64,000 nucleotides of DNA from Achromobacter insolitus (GCF_002209555.1 NZ_NJIF01000011.1:124001-188000), one strand, 5' to 3'. Positions 47,943 through 57,469 are shown, numbered from the stretch's first letter. Program-made: numbers and translations. Notes: generated by a model from the sequence alone, not told the origin.

Positions 47943-48982
47943 GGCATCTGCCGGCGCAGCACGACCGACGCGAAGAAGGGAATGCCGACCAGGGCGGTCA
48001 CGATGCCGACCGGCACGATCACGCCCGGCATGAGGTTCTTGGATGCAATGGACGCCAGGGACAGGATCACCGCGCCCACCAGCGCGCTACCCGGCAGGAA
48101 GAAGCGGTGATCCTCGCCAAACAGCCGCCGCGCAATGTGCGGTGCAACCAGCCCGATGAAACCGATCGTGCCAACGAAGGCCACCGCCAGCGCCGACAGC
48201 AGGCTGACGCGGGCCAGCGCTGCGACGCGCACGCGGCGCACGTCCACGCCGAAGCTCGCCGCGCGGTCCTCGCCCAGGCGCAGCGCAGTCAGTTTCCACG
48301 ATTGGCGCATGGCCAGCGGCAGCGCCAGGGCATAGGCCGCGGCCAGTACGCCAACGGTGGTCCAGCTGGAGCGCGACAGGCTGCCCATGGTCCAGAACAC
48401 CAGGTTCTGCAAAGCCTCGGCGCTGGCCATGAACTGCACCAGGGATACCAGAGCGTTGAAGGTGAATAGCATGGCAATGCCGAACAGCACCACGCCCGAC
48501 GTATTCATGCCGCCCCAGCGGGTCACGGCATCCAGCATCAGCGCCGCCAGCATGGCAAACAGGAAGGCGTTGCCAGCCACCAGCCAGGCGGCCGGGATGC
48601 CCGGCAGCCCCAGCTGCAGCACGATGGCCAGCGAGGCGCCGAAAGCGGCGGCGGACGATACGCCCAGTGTGAAGGGGCTGGCCAGCGGGTTGTTCAGGAT
48701 GGTCTGCATTTCGGCGCCGGCCATTCCCAACGCCATGCCGACCAGCGCGGCCATCAGCGCGGAGGGCAGGCGGATGTCCCATACGATTACGCGCGTTGTC
48801 GGGTCGGCTGCCGCCGGGGCAGTCAGGGTCTGCCAGAGTTCGCCCCAGGGCAGGCCCGCAGGCCCCACCGTGAAGTCCGCCAGCAACGCAATGAAAAGCG
48901 CCGCCAGAAGCAGGGCGATAAGCCCTGCCCGGCGGCGCAGGATGTGCCGGTAGGCGGCAACCGCGCTTGCGGTTGGCGGCAT
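47939..48982 (-). CDS. FecCD-type iron ABC transporter permease
   Basis: A 347-residue permease with about nine to ten helices. Family features are DIRLPSALMAALVGMALGMAGAEMQTILNNPLASPFTLGVSSAAAFGA, DAVTRWGGMNTSGVVLFGIAM, GFIGLVAPHIARRLFGEDHRFFLPGSALVGA (the EAA-like coupling loop) and GVIVPVGIVTALVGIPFF. The ATG at 48982 shares its A with the cpoB stop (TAATG), so it is translationally coupled to cpoB of the tol-pal operon. Confidence 0.93.
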   Translation of the reverse strand: MPPTASAVAAYRHILRRRAGLIALLLAALFIALLADFTVGPAGLPWGELWQTLTAPAAADPTTRVIVWDIRLPSALMAALVGMALGMAGAEMQTILNNPLASPFTLGVSSAAAFGASLAIVLQLGLPGIPAAWLVAGNAFLFAMLAALMLDAVTRWGGMNTSGVVLFGIAMLFTFNALVSLVQFMASAEALQNLVFWTMGSLSRSSWTTVGVLAAAYALALPLAMRQSWKLTALRLGEDRAASFGVDVRRVRVAALARVSLLSALAVAFVGTIGFIGLVAPHIARRLFGEDHRFFLPGSALVGAVILSLASIASKNLMPGVIVPVGIVTALVGIPFFASVVLRRQMP

Positions 48983-49671
48983 TACTGCAACAGCTGCAGG
49001 CGGCTCTTGGCCGTATTGGCGGCCGGCGTGGTCGGGTAGTCGCGGACAATGCGCTGCAACGTCGTCTTGGCGCCGGCGCGATTGTTCATCTCGATCTGGC
49101 TGCCGGCGATGACCAGCAGGGCGTCCGGCGCGCGCGCGTTGTCCGGGGCCTTCTGGACCATGGCGTTCAACTGCTCGATGGCCCCCTTGAAGTCCTTCAG
49201 GGCATAGCGGCTGCTACCCAGGTAGAACTGGGCGCTGGGGGCAAGCTGGCTGGCGGGGTACAGGGCGGTGAACGCGGCCAGCGATTCGGAGGCTTCCTTG
49301 TACTGGCCCTTGCGGAACAAGTCGATCGCACCGTCATAGGCGGCTTGTTCCTGGGCATCTCCAGCGGCCGCTCCCGGCGGATTCGCGCTGCCAGCGGCGC
49401 CGCCCGGCTTGGCCGAAGGCTGCTGGCGCGACACCAGTTCCAACTGGTCGCGCAATTGGGCGACTTCCTGTTGCAGGGCCTGGATTTGGTCGGCCAGTTG
49501 CAGCTTGGCGCGCTGGCTTTGTTCGTTCTGTTGCTGCACCTGTTGGCGCAAATCCAGGATGGCCCGGCGGGCTTCATCGTCGGAAAAAGCGTGGGCGGGC
49601 GCCGTCAGGGCTGCAAGCACCAGGCCGGTGGCCGCAATCAGAGGACGCAGGGACAGAACGTTATCGCGCAT
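48982..49671 (-). CDS. cpoB: Tol-Pal accessory protein CpoB (YbgF)
   Basis: A 229-residue periplasmic protein coordinating peptidoglycan synthesis with outer-membrane constriction through TolA and PBP1B. It has a signal peptide (LIAATGLVLAALTAPAHA), an N-terminal coiled coil (ILDLRQQVQQQNEQSQRAKLQLADQIQALQ), and TPR repeats (YDGAIDLFRKGQYKEASESLAAFTALYP; AQFYLGSSRYALKDFKGAIEQ). The ATG at 49671 is chosen. A terminator-like hairpin separates it from pal, and it couples to a FecCD-type permease downstream. Confidence 0.94.
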   Translation of the reverse strand: MRDNVLSLRPLIAATGLVLAALTAPAHAFSDDEARRAILDLRQQVQQQNEQSQRAKLQLADQIQALQQEVAQLRDQLELVSRQQPSAKPGGAAGSANPPGAAAGDAQEQAAYDGAIDLFRKGQYKEASESLAAFTALYPASQLAPSAQFYLGSSRYALKDFKGAIEQLNAMVQKAPDNARAPDALLVIAGSQIEMNNRAGAKTTLQRIVRDYPTTPAANTAKSRLQLLQ

Positions 49672-49684
49672 GAAAATTCCCGGG

Positions 49685-49726
49685 TATAAAAACAAACGTC
49701 GGGACGGCCGGTTGACCGTCCCGACG
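49685..49726 (-). terminator. Rho-independent terminator between pal and cpoB
   Basis: On the minus strand CGTCGGGACGG pairs with CCGTCCCGACG (49726-49716 with 49707-49697), a perfect 11-bp stem with an 8-base loop. A T-rich tract TTTGTTTTTATA follows (49696-49685). It should end or weaken transcription after pal. Confidence 0.7.
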
Positions 49727-49757
49727 CGTGGTAGGGCTCTAGACTATACGAAAAAGC

Positions 49758-50258
49758 TTAGCGGCGATAAACGATATCGGCGCGGCGGTTTTCCGCGAAG
49801 TCAGCTTCCGACGTGCCAGTCGCCTTCGGCTTTTCTTTACCGAAGCTGATGGTTTCGATCTGGTTGTCGCTGACGCCCAGCAGGGTCATCATGCGGCGCA
49901 CTGCGTCGGCACGGCGCTGGCCCAGGGCCAGGTTGTATTCAGCGCCGCCGCGTTCGTCGGTGTTGCCTTCGATCTTGATGGTCTGCTGCTGATGCGAAGC
50001 CAGGTACTTGGCATGGGTTTCGACCAAGCTGCGGTACTGGTCCGACACCGTGTAGCTGTCGAAGTCAAAGTACACCGAGCGCTGTTGCGCCAGGATGCTT
50101 TGGGGGTTGAAGGGATCAAGGATCTGGCCAGAGGCCGAGGATCCTTGGCCAGCGCCTCCGCCCTGACCCGCTTTATCGTCGAGAGGGACGGAGCTGCAAG
50201 CTGCCAGGGCGGCAGCCAGAGCGGCGATGGTTAGGCTTTTGGCAATGCGCGACTTCAT
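49758..50258 (-). CDS. pal: Peptidoglycan-associated lipoprotein Pal
   Basis: A 166-residue outer-membrane lipoprotein with lipobox ALAAC (Cys21). The OmpA-like peptidoglycan-binding domain holds VYFDFDSYTVSDQYRSLVETHAKYL, IEGNTDERGGAEYNLALGQRRADAV and FGKEKPKATGTSEADFAENRRADIVYR. The ATG at 50258 (MKSRIAKSLTIAAL) is chosen. Partner of TolB and the Tol complex during cell constriction. Confidence 0.97.
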   Translation of the reverse strand: MKSRIAKSLTIAALAAALAACSSVPLDDKAGQGGGAGQGSSASGQILDPFNPQSILAQQRSVYFDFDSYTVSDQYRSLVETHAKYLASHQQQTIKIEGNTDERGGAEYNLALGQRRADAVRRMMTLLGVSDNQIETISFGKEKPKATGTSEADFAENRRADIVYRR

Positions 50259-50289
50259 GATAGTTCCTTTGCAAAGAGAGTCACACGTG

Positions 50290-51618
50290 TTATCGGGTAA
50301 ATGGGCCCCAAGTCGGTTCACGTATTTCCCCGTTCAGTACCGAAAGCGTCTGCCGTACGCGGCCATCGCTCGAGACACCTGCAAGCACGCTACGGCCGTT
50401 TTGGATGGCTGCGTAAAGGACTTGCATTCCATTCGGCGCAAAACTCGGGGACTGATCGTCACGACCATCAGTCAACAAGGTCTCGGCGCCTGAGGACAGG
50501 TTCAACGACGCGATGCGAAACGCGCCGTCGCGTCTTGCAACGTACAGTAGCGTCGATCCGTCGGGGGAAATTCGGGGTGATATGTTGTAACCACCATTAA
50601 ACGTGAGGCGGCGAGCTTCGCCGCCACTCGAGCCGGTCTGATAGATCTGCGGCCCGCCGCTGCGGTCACTCGTAAAGATAATGGAAGCCCCGTCTGGCGT
50701 AAAGCTCGGTTCGGTGTCAATCCCGGGAGAACGCGTAACTCGCGTCGGATTTGAGCCATCGGTCGCGCCAACGATGTAAATTTGCGACAAACCATCGCGG
50801 GTCAAAGCCACCGCCAGCTTGGTGCCGTCCGGGGACCAGCCCGGTGCACTGTTGTTACCTTTGAAGTTGGCAACCGGAGCGCGCGCGCTGGACGCGAGAT
50901 TGTGCACGTAGACGACAGGTTTGCCGGACTCGAAGCTCACATAGGCCAGCTTGGAGCCATCGGGCGACCAGGACGGCGAAATGATGGGTTCGCGCGAACG
51001 CAGGGCAACCTGGGGATTCTGGCCGTCGGCGTCAGCCACCTGCAATTCGTAGGTGGCGCCCTTCTTCAGCACATAGGCGATGCGGGTCGAGAACACGCCG
51101 CGAACGCCGGTGATCTTCTCGTAAATGCGGTCGGCGATCTGATGCGCCACGCGGCGCAGTTCCTGCTCCGTGCCCGAGAACGCCACGCCGTCCAGCTGGC
51201 TCTTCTTGACCGTGTCGGCCAAGCGGTAGCGGACGTCGTAGCGGCCGTCGGCGCCACGCGTGATGCTGCCATAGGCGATGAAGTCGGCGCCCTTGCCGCG
51301 CCAGTCGTCGTGCGCGATGGGGGAGTCGACGTTCAGGCCCGAACCGGCGGCGTTGATCAGACGGAATTGGCCGGTGCGGGTCAGGTCGGCGCGGATCACT
51401 TCGGCCAAGGCGCGGCCATGGGTGTCATCGACTGCGAAATCGGCGATGGCCACGGGGTATTGGGTGGCCCCGGTGCCGGAAATGTCGACGCGCAGCTGCG
51501 CATGGGCGGGCTTGATGGCCATCAGGCAGGCCAGCGCCAGCATCAGCAGCCCGAGTCCATACGATCGCCAGAGAGCGAGGGGGGGTACTCGTCGGCTATA
51601 AGCGGGAGTCATATTCAT
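50290..51618 (-). CDS. tolB: Tol-Pal system protein TolB
   Basis: A 442-residue periplasmic beta-propeller. It has a signal peptide (SYGLGLLMLALACLMAIKPAHA), an N-terminal domain (DISGTGATQYPVAIADFA), and repeated WD-like propeller blades (ISPSWSPDGSKLAYVSFE; APGWSPDGTKLAVAL; EPSFTPDGASIIFTSDRSG; SPRISPDGSTLLYV). AGGAG lies close to the ATG at 51618; the in-frame ATG at 51612 is an alternative. Confidence 0.97.
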   Translation of the reverse strand: MNMTPAYSRRVPPLALWRSYGLGLLMLALACLMAIKPAHAQLRVDISGTGATQYPVAIADFAVDDTHGRALAEVIRADLTRTGQFRLINAAGSGLNVDSPIAHDDWRGKGADFIAYGSITRGADGRYDVRYRLADTVKKSQLDGVAFSGTEQELRRVAHQIADRIYEKITGVRGVFSTRIAYVLKKGATYELQVADADGQNPQVALRSREPIISPSWSPDGSKLAYVSFESGKPVVYVHNLASSARAPVANFKGNNSAPGWSPDGTKLAVALTRDGLSQIYIVGATDGSNPTRVTRSPGIDTEPSFTPDGASIIFTSDRSGGPQIYQTGSSGGEARRLTFNGGYNISPRISPDGSTLLYVARRDGAFRIASLNLSSGAETLLTDGRDDQSPSFAPNGMQVLYAAIQNGRSVLAGVSSDGRVRQTLSVLNGEIREPTWGPFTR

Positions 51619-51628
51619 CAATCTCCTG

Positions 51629-52777
51629 TCAATCATACATTCTGTACACAACGTCAATAATGGGTTCGTAGCGGCCCGTGGAGGGCTTCGGGAACGGGTT
51701 GCAACGGCGGATGCCCGTCTCGACCGCGCGGTCGAAGCCGGGGTTGCCCGAAGAACTGGTCAAGGTGACGCCATTGACCTTCCCGTCAGAACCTAACTGT
51801 ACCCGGTATTGTGCCGTCGGATTTTCCGATCCGCTGCGGGCCGGAGGCGGATATGCCACCCCAGGCTGCACGCAGGCGCGGACCTTGGCGCCATAGCCGC
51901 TGTCTCGTCCGCCGCCCGCCTGGTTGCGGTCGGCCGTGCCGCCGGGGATGCCGGCAGCGCCCAGGGCGTCGTTGCGGAAGGCGTCCTTCAAGGCCTTGTC
52001 GGCGGCGGCCTTCTTGGCAGCTTCTTCCTTGGCTTTCTTTTCGGCAGCAGCCTTCTCGGCGGCGGCCTTCTTCTCGGCAGCGGCCTTTTCGGCGGCGGCT
52101 TTTTCCTGGGCTGCCTTCTCGGCAGCGGCCTTCTCGGCGGCAGCCTTCTCCGCCGCGGCCTTCTTGGCGGCGTCGTCCTTGGCCTTCTTTTCGGCGGCAG
52201 CCTTGTCGGCCGCGGCCTTTTCCTGGGCGGCTTTCTCGGCAGCAGCCTTTTCGGCGGCTTGGCGTTCCTGCTCCAGGCGCTTCTTTTCCTTCAATTCAGC
52301 CTGCTTGCGCTCTTCTTCGAGGCGCGCCTTTTCCTTGGCGGCTTCGGCAGCCTGGCGTGCCTTCTCCTCTTGCTCGCGCTTCTTCTTGGCTTCCTGCAGC
52401 GCGATCTCGGGGTCGACCTCTTCGGTCTTGGGCTGGGCCTGGACCTCAGGCTTGGGCGGCGGAGGCGGCGGAGGCGGCGGCTCCGGGGCCTTCTCGGGCT
52501 CGGGCTCAGGCTTGGGCTCGGGTTTTGGCTCCGGCTTGGGCTGTTGCTTCTGGGGTTCGGGTTGGGGCGTGGGCGGCGGGGAGTCGGGCGAATTGCCGTC
52601 GGCCCAGAGTTGCACCTGCACGGGGCCAGGGTTCTCCGAGCGCCAGTTCACGCCAAAGATCAAGACGATCAGCAGCAGCACGTGCACCGCCACGGCCAGA
52701 ATCAATGCTTTCCGGTTGTCGTTGTTGGGCGGGGTGGCCGGTGGGCCGCTGCGGTGTCGGATTATGGGTGGCGTCAT
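51629..52777 (-). CDS. tolA: Tol-Pal system protein TolA
   Basis: A 382-residue inner-membrane-anchored protein. One N-terminal helix (LILAVAVHVLLLIVLIFGV), a Pro-rich segment with KPEPKPEP and a run of nine prolines, a long Lys/Ala/Glu coiled domain (~120-265) made of AEKAAAEKAAQEKAAA-type repeats, and a C-terminal TonB-like globular domain (VRACVQPGVAYPPPARSG; AQYRVQLGSDGKVNGVTL; GFDRAVETGIRRCNPFPKP). It carries force from TolQR to TolB-Pal. Repeat tracts are prone to length variation. Confidence 0.96.
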   Translation of the reverse strand: MTPPIIRHRSGPPATPPNNDNRKALILAVAVHVLLLIVLIFGVNWRSENPGPVQVQLWADGNSPDSPPPTPQPEPQKQQPKPEPKPEPKPEPEPEKAPEPPPPPPPPPKPEVQAQPKTEEVDPEIALQEAKKKREQEEKARQAAEAAKEKARLEEERKQAELKEKKRLEQERQAAEKAAAEKAAQEKAAADKAAAEKKAKDDAAKKAAAEKAAAEKAAAEKAAQEKAAAEKAAAEKKAAAEKAAAEKKAKEEAAKKAAADKALKDAFRNDALGAAGIPGGTADRNQAGGGRDSGYGAKVRACVQPGVAYPPPARSGSENPTAQYRVQLGSDGKVNGVTLTSSSGNPGFDRAVETGIRRCNPFPKPSTGRYEPIIDVVYRMYD

Positions 52778-52816
52778 GAGCGTTGCATGCCGGCAGCGCC
52801 GGCGGAAGGCGTCGCG

Positions 52817-53278
52817 TTAGCGTTTTTTCGCGGGTGCGGGCTGGGATGCGCCGCCGGCGGACTGGTCCACCAGCAGGCCCAGGCGGGTGATGCCATTGGT
52901 GCGAAGTTCGTCCATGACCTTCACGACCGTCTCGTAGGGCACCTTGCCGTCGGCGGCAATGACCACCGGGGTTTCCGCGGTAATGCGCGAGCGCACTTGC
53001 GCCACCAGCTCGGGGCGCGCGATGTCCTGCATGGTGGCGCCGGGTTCGCGCACGCGCAGGGCGATCTTGCCGTCTTCCGAAATCTGGACTTCCAGCGGTT
53101 TGACCGGCACGTCCGAGGCCGCTCCTACCGAGGGCAGCTGGATCAGGCCGGGCGTGATGAGGGGGGCCGTCACCATGAAGATGACCAGCAGCACCAGCAT
53201 CACGTCGATGTACGGCACCACATTGATGTCGGCCTTCATGCGGCGGCCGGACCTGCCGCGTGAGCTTACCGAGGGCAT
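52817..53278 (-). CDS. tolR: Tol-Pal system protein TolR (ExbD family)
   Basis: A 153-residue ExbD-type protein. The single helix contains the proton-path aspartate D25 in NVVPYIDVMLVLLVIFMVT. The periplasmic part ends with VVIAADGKVPYETVVKVMDELRTNG. It starts inside the tolQ stop (TAATG), so it is coupled to tolQ. Part of the proton-driven TolQR motor. Confidence 0.96.
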   Translation of the reverse strand: MPSVSSRGRSGRRMKADINVVPYIDVMLVLLVIFMVTAPLITPGLIQLPSVGAASDVPVKPLEVQISEDGKIALRVREPGATMQDIARPELVAQVRSRITAETPVVIAADGKVPYETVVKVMDELRTNGITRLGLLVDQSAGGASQPAPAKKR

Positions 53279-53958
53279 TAGCGCACCTGCCGTTGCAGAA
53301 TGTTCAGGAATTCATCGACGAAGCTGTCGAAACGGATCGAGATGCGGTCGATGTCGTTCGTGAAACGGTTGTAGGCGACCACGGCGGGAATTGCCGCGAA
53401 CAGGCCGATGGCGGTGGCGATCAGCGCTTCCGCGATACCGGGAGCCACCGAGGCCAGCGTGGCTTGCTGCATGTTCGACAGGCCGATGAAGGCGTGCATG
53501 ATCCCCCAGACCGTGCCGAGCAGGCCGATATAGGGGGACACGGAGCCGGCCGAGGCCAGGAAGTTCAGGTGCGATTCCAGCGAATCCATTTCGCGCTGAT
53601 AGGCGGCGCGCATGGCGCGGCGCGGACCATCCAGCAGGGCGGTGGCATCGCCGGAGGAGTTGCCGCGGCGGGCCTTCAGGAACTCGGTCATGCCGGCATC
53701 GAAGATGCGGGCCAGCGCGCCCTGCTCATCGCGGCGCGAGGCCACGGCCTGTTGCAGCATGGACAGGTCGCCGCCCGACCAGAAATCATCTTCGAAGCGG
53801 CGGGTCTGGGCATGGGCCCGCTTGATCGCCAGCCGCTTGGCGAAGATGTAGGTCCAGGACATGATCGAAATGCCCAACAGCATCAGCATGATCAGCTGGA
53901 CCGGCACGCTGGCGTGCGAAATCAGCGAAAGCAACGACATGTCGTTGGTGACTTGCAT
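53278..53958 (-). CDS. tolQ: Tol-Pal system protein TolQ (ExbB family)
   Basis: A 226-residue motor subunit with three helices: VPVQLIMLMLLGISIMSWTYIF, SAGSVSPYIGLLGTVWGIMHAFIGL and GIAEALIATAIGLFAAIPAVVAY. The latter two carry the conserved GTVWGIM and the family Thr in the ALIATAIGL helix. Starts 2 bases after the ybgC stop and overlaps tolR, marking a single operon. Confidence 0.96.
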   Translation of the reverse strand: MQVTNDMSLLSLISHASVPVQLIMLMLLGISIMSWTYIFAKRLAIKRAHAQTRRFEDDFWSGGDLSMLQQAVASRRDEQGALARIFDAGMTEFLKARRGNSSGDATALLDGPRRAMRAAYQREMDSLESHLNFLASAGSVSPYIGLLGTVWGIMHAFIGLSNMQQATLASVAPGIAEALIATAIGLFAAIPAVVAYNRFTNDIDRISIRFDSFVDEFLNILQRQVR

Positions 53959-53960
53959 GG

Positions 53961-54383
53961 TTATTCCTGAATGAATTCCAGTTTGGCGCGAACGTCAGCC
54001 GGCAACTCCGCCGGCCGCATGTGAATGGCATCGACGCAGCAGACTTGGATGTTGCCTTCGGCAAGCAGTTCCCCGTCGCGTTCCGCGCGTTGCGCGAAGT
54101 GTATCGAAGCGCGGCCCAGTCGTGTGACCCGGCTGCGTATGGTAAGTAAATCGTCCAGCTTGGCCGGCTTGCGGTAGGACATGTCCAGAGAGCGGACAAC
54201 GAATAAACGTTGCTCGCTGACCGCCAGATTGGACTGGTTGACTCCCAGGGCGCGCAGCCATTCGGTGCGTGCGCGCTCCAGGAATTTCAAGTAGTTGGCG
54301 TAAAAAACCACTCCGCCTGCGTCCGTGTCTTCGTAGTAGACGCGGACCTGCAGGACGGATTCGGCGGACTTCGGATCGGTCAC
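53961..54383 (-). CDS. ybgC: Acyl-CoA thioesterase YbgC
   Basis: A 140-residue hotdog-fold thioesterase. The catalytic Asp is in VRVYYEDTDAGGVVFYANYLKFLERARTE, the standard YbgC motif. It is the usual first gene of the tol-pal operon and hydrolyses short-chain acyl-CoA. Its start is 53 bases after the proS stop; a promoter for the operon could lie within or upstream of proS. Confidence 0.95.
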   Translation of the reverse strand: MTDPKSAESVLQVRVYYEDTDAGGVVFYANYLKFLERARTEWLRALGVNQSNLAVSEQRLFVVRSLDMSYRKPAKLDDLLTIRSRVTRLGRASIHFAQRAERDGELLAEGNIQVCCVDAIHMRPAELPADVRAKLEFIQE

Positions 54384-54436
54384 GATGAATAGGAAAGGGC
54401 GGTCGGGACGCGAAAAGTCCGTAGTTACTATAAGGT

Positions 54437-56164
54437 TTACAGCGTATCGAGCTTCGTCAGCACGGCTTCAAGCGCGGACTCTACCGGAATCTTGGCCGCT
54501 TCGGTTTCCCGACGGGCCTGCAATTCCACCACACCATCGTTCAAGCCGCGTTCTCCAACTGTTACACGCAGCGGCGCGCCGATCAGCTCCCATTCAGCAA
54601 ACATCACGCCCGGGCGGGCATCGCGGTCGTCCAGTATGACGTCCACGCCGCGCGCCAGGAGGGATTCATACAGCTTCTGCGCGGTGTCACGCACGGTTTC
54701 ACTTTTGCCCCAGCCGACCGGGCAGATTACCACTTCGAAGGGGGCGATTGCGCGCGGCCAGATGATGCCGCGGGCATCGTGGTTCTGCTCGATGGCCGCG
54801 CCCACGATGCGGGTCACGCCAATGCCGTAGCAGCCCATTTCCAGCACGGCGGGCTTGCCGGTCTCGTCCAGGAACGTGGCCTTGAGGGCTTCCGAATACT
54901 TCTTGCCCAGGTAGAAAACGTGGCCCACTTCGATGCCGCGCTGGATCGACAGGGTGCCCTTGCCATCCGGCGAGGGATCGCCGGCGACCACGTTGCGCAG
55001 GTCGGCCACCAGTTCCGGCTCCGGCAGATCGCGGCCCCAGTTCACGCCCTGGATGTGGAAGTCTTCCTTGTTCGCGCCGCAGACGAAGTCGGCCATGTTG
55101 GCCACGGTGCGGTCGGCGATGACGTGGACCGGACGCGCGGTCTTGACCGGGCCCAGGTAACCGGGCTTGCAGCCGAAGGCTTCGACGATTTCGGTTTCCG
55201 TGGCGAAGCGGAAGCCGGCCAGGCCGGGCAGCTTGCCGGCCTTGATTTCATTGAGTTCATGGTCGCCGCGCAGCAGCAGCAGCCAGATGTCGGCGCCTTT
55301 TTCGCCATCGGTGGCCAGCACGATCGACTTGATCGTGCGTTCCAGCGGCAGGCCCAGCAGTTTGGCCACGTCCTCGCACTTGGCGGCGCCCGGCGTGGGC
55401 ACTTCCGTCATGGCCTCGGCGGGTTCGGCGCGGCTGGCGTACAGGCCGGGAGCCTCGGCCAGCTCGATGTTGGCGGCGTATTCCGAATCCGCGTTGTAGA
55501 CCAGCAGGTCCTCGCCGGTGTCGGCGATCACCTGGAATTCGTGGCTGCGGGTGCCGCCGATCGAGCCCGTGTCAGCGGCCACGGCGCGGAATTCCAGGCC
55601 CAGCCGGCCGAAAATGCGCATGTAGGCGTTGAACATATTGTCGTAGCTGGCCTGGGCGCCGGCTTCGTCGCGGTCGAAGGAATAGGCGTCCTTCATGGTG
55701 AATTCGCGGCCGCGCATCAGGCCGAAGCGCGGGCGGCGCTCGTCCCGGAACTTGGTCTGGATGTGGTAGAAGTTCACCGGCAGCTGGCGATAGCTGTGGA
55801 TTTCGTTGCGCGCGATGTCCGTGATGACTTCCTCGGACGTGGGTTGCAGCACGAAATCGCGCTGGTGTCGGTCCTTGATGCGCAGCAGTTCGGCGCCGTA
55901 TTGCTCCCAGCGGCCCGACTCCTGCCAGAGCTCGGCCGGCTGCACCACCGGCATCAGCAGCTCGATCGCACCCGCGGCGTTCATTTCTTCCCGGACGATG
56001 GCCTCGACCTTACGGATGACTTTCAGCCCCAGGGGCATATAGGTGTAGATGCCGCCCGCGAGCTTGCGGATCATCCCTGCGCGGGTCATCAGCTGATGGC
56101 TGGCGACTTCGGCTTCGGAAGGGGCTTCTTTGAGGGTGTTGATGTGGTAGTTGGATGCGCGCAT
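54437..56164 (-). CDS. proS: Prolyl-tRNA synthetase
   Basis: A 575-residue class II synthetase charging tRNA-Pro. It has a bacterial-type order: N-terminal catalytic part ([21 protein letters not shown]; motif 2 [26 protein letters not shown]), an INS editing domain ([27 protein letters not shown]) and a C-terminal anticodon-binding domain ([37 protein letters not shown]). It is divergent from rppH by 65 bases. Confidence 0.97.
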   Translation of the reverse strand: MRASNYHINTLKEAPSEAEVASHQLMTRAGMIRKLAGGIYTYMPLGLKVIRKVEAIVREEMNAAGAIELLMPVVQPAELWQESGRWEQYGAELLRIKDRHQRDFVLQPTSEEVITDIARNEIHSYRQLPVNFYHIQTKFRDERRPRFGLMRGREFTMKDAYSFDRDEAGAQASYDNMFNAYMRIFGRLGLEFRAVAADTGSIGGTRSHEFQVIADTGEDLLVYNADSEYAANIELAEAPGLYASRAEPAEAMTEVPTPGAAKCEDVAKLLGLPLERTIKSIVLATDGEKGADIWLLLLRGDHELNEIKAGKLPGLAGFRFATETEIVEAFGCKPGYLGPVKTARPVHVIADRTVANMADFVCGANKEDFHIQGVNWGRDLPEPELVADLRNVVAGDPSPDGKGTLSIQRGIEVGHVFYLGKKYSEALKATFLDETGKPAVLEMGCYGIGVTRIVGAAIEQNHDARGIIWPRAIAPFEVVICPVGWGKSETVRDTAQKLYESLLARGVDVILDDRDARPGVMFAEWELIGAPLRVTVGERGLNDGVVELQARRETEAAKIPVESALEAVLTKLDTL

Positions 56165-56165
56165 G

Positions 56166-56193
56166 TTTAAAGGTGGCAGCAGATACGTATAAT
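56166..56193 (+). promoter_or_regulatory. Predicted promoter of rppH
   Basis: A perfect TATAAT lies at 56188-56193. A weak -35 (TTTAAA, 56166-56171) lies 16 bases upstream. The same AT-rich stretch must also serve the divergent proS gene. Confidence 0.4.
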
Positions 56194-56229
56194 CGACCGT
56201 AATTGTATTGAATTCGGTGGGGGTGGCCC

Positions 56230-56802
56230 ATGCTTGACCGCGAAGGCTACCGCCCCAATGTCGGCATCATTCTCGTCAACGGTAGAAACGAGGTCTTTTG
56301 GGGCAAGCGTATCAGGGAACATGCCTGGCAGTTCCCCCAGGGCGGCATCAAGTACGGCGAAAGCCCGGTGCAGGCCATGTATCGCGAGCTCCATGAAGAG
56401 GTGGGCCTGAAGCCCGAGCATGTCCGTATTTTGGGGCGTACACGCGATTGGTTACGTTATAACGTGCCCGATCACTTCGTCCGGCGTGAGTGGCGCGGCC
56501 ACTATAAAGGACAAAAACAGATTTGGTTCTTGTTGCGCCTGGTAGGACGTGACAGTGACGTTTGCTTGCGCGCGACGCAGCATCCGGAATTCGATGCCTG
56601 GCGCTGGAGCCAGTATTGGGTGCCCCTGGATGCGGTGATCGAGTTCAAGCGCGATGTCTACACCCAGGCGCTGAACGAGCTGTCGGCTATCCTCTTCCGG
56701 CGCCATCACGAAACCCGCTACCTGCGCCAGCGGGTGCACGGGCAACGGGCGGCAGAGAATCTGCCCGAAGGAACGGACGGTCATGCGCATATTGTTGGTT
56801 GA
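56230..56802 (+). CDS. rppH: RNA pyrophosphohydrolase RppH
   Basis: A 190-residue Nudix enzyme that removes pyrophosphate from mRNA 5' ends to start RNase E decay. The Nudix box is [23 protein letters not shown], and [14 protein letters not shown] with WQFPQGGI are typical of RppH. A GGTGGGGGTGG tract precedes the ATG. Its last 20 bases overlap the response-regulator gene, which ties expression of the two. Confidence 0.96.
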   Translation: MLDREGYRPNVGIILVNGRNEVFWGKRIREHAWQFPQGGIKYGESPVQAMYRELHEEVGLKPEHVRILGRTRDWLRYNVPDHFVRREWRGHYKGQKQIWFLLRLVGRDSDVCLRATQHPEFDAWRWSQYWVPLDAVIEFKRDVYTQALNELSAILFRRHHETRYLRQRVHGQRAAENLPEGTDGHAHIVG

Positions 56803-57469
56803 AGACGAACGGGACATGGCGTCCTGGTTGATGCGCGCGCTCGCCCAGAGCGGGTTCGTGCCCGATCACGCGGCCGACGCGCGCACCGCTGAAGCTTTCA
56901 TGGCGGGCACGGAATACGACGCTATCGTCATGGACCTGCGCCTGCCCGACAAGCACGGTCTGGTGGTCCTGCGCGAGATGCGCAACCGTGACGACCGCAC
57001 CCCCGTGCTGCTTCTGACCGCCCAGGGCGCCCTGCAGGACCGCGTGCGCGGCCTGAACCTGGGCGCGGACGACTTCCTCACCAAACCGTTTGCACTCGAA
57101 GAACTGGAAGCGCGCCTGACGGCGCTGGTGCGCCGCAGCCGCGGTCGCCAGCATCCGCGCCTGCAGTGCGGTTCGCTATCCTACGACAGCGAAAGCCGCG
57201 CCTTCACGCTGGACGGCTCGCTGCTGTTCCTGACCCCGCGCGAACATGCCGCCCTGGCCGCGTTGTTGACCCGCAGCGGCTATCCGGTGGACAAGTCCCA
57301 GCTGTTCGGCAAGGTGTTCACCCATGACAGCGAAGCCAATCCGGACGCTATCGAGGTTGTGCTGCACCGCCTGCGCAAGAAGCTGGCTGGCAGCGACGTG
57401 CGCATCGTTACCGTGCGCGGGTTGGGCTATATGCTGGAAAGCGTTGCCAGCGAGTCCACGGAATCCTGA
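56783..57469 (+). CDS. tctD: TctD-like OmpR-family response regulator
   Basis: A 228-residue response regulator. The receiver domain has the acidic pair in VEDERDM, phosphoacceptor D51 in [12 protein letters not shown] and K101 in [10 protein letters not shown]. The winged-helix domain begins near residue 125 ([15 protein letters not shown]) and ends [12 protein letters not shown]. It overlaps rppH by 20 bases and is followed immediately by the sensor kinase. With TctB/TctA downstream, it is probably the citrate/tricarboxylate-responsive regulator TctD. Confidence 0.87.
   Translation: MRILLVEDERDMASWLMRALAQSGFVPDHAADARTAEAFMAGTEYDAIVMDLRLPDKHGLVVLREMRNRDDRTPVLLLTAQGALQDRVRGLNLGADDFLTKPFALEELEARLTALVRRSRGRQHPRLQCGSLSYDSESRAFTLDGSLLFLTPREHAALAALLTRSGYPVDKSQLFGKVFTHDSEANPDAIEVVLHRLRKKLAGSDVRIVTVRGLGYMLESVASESTES

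Noticed and set aside
51809..53263. Plus-strand open frames opposite tolA and tolR, and repeat pattern in tolA resembling an array
   Set aside because: The frames are shadows of repetitive codons. The repeats encode coiled-coil residues and are not separated by unique spacers, so this is not a CRISPR array.
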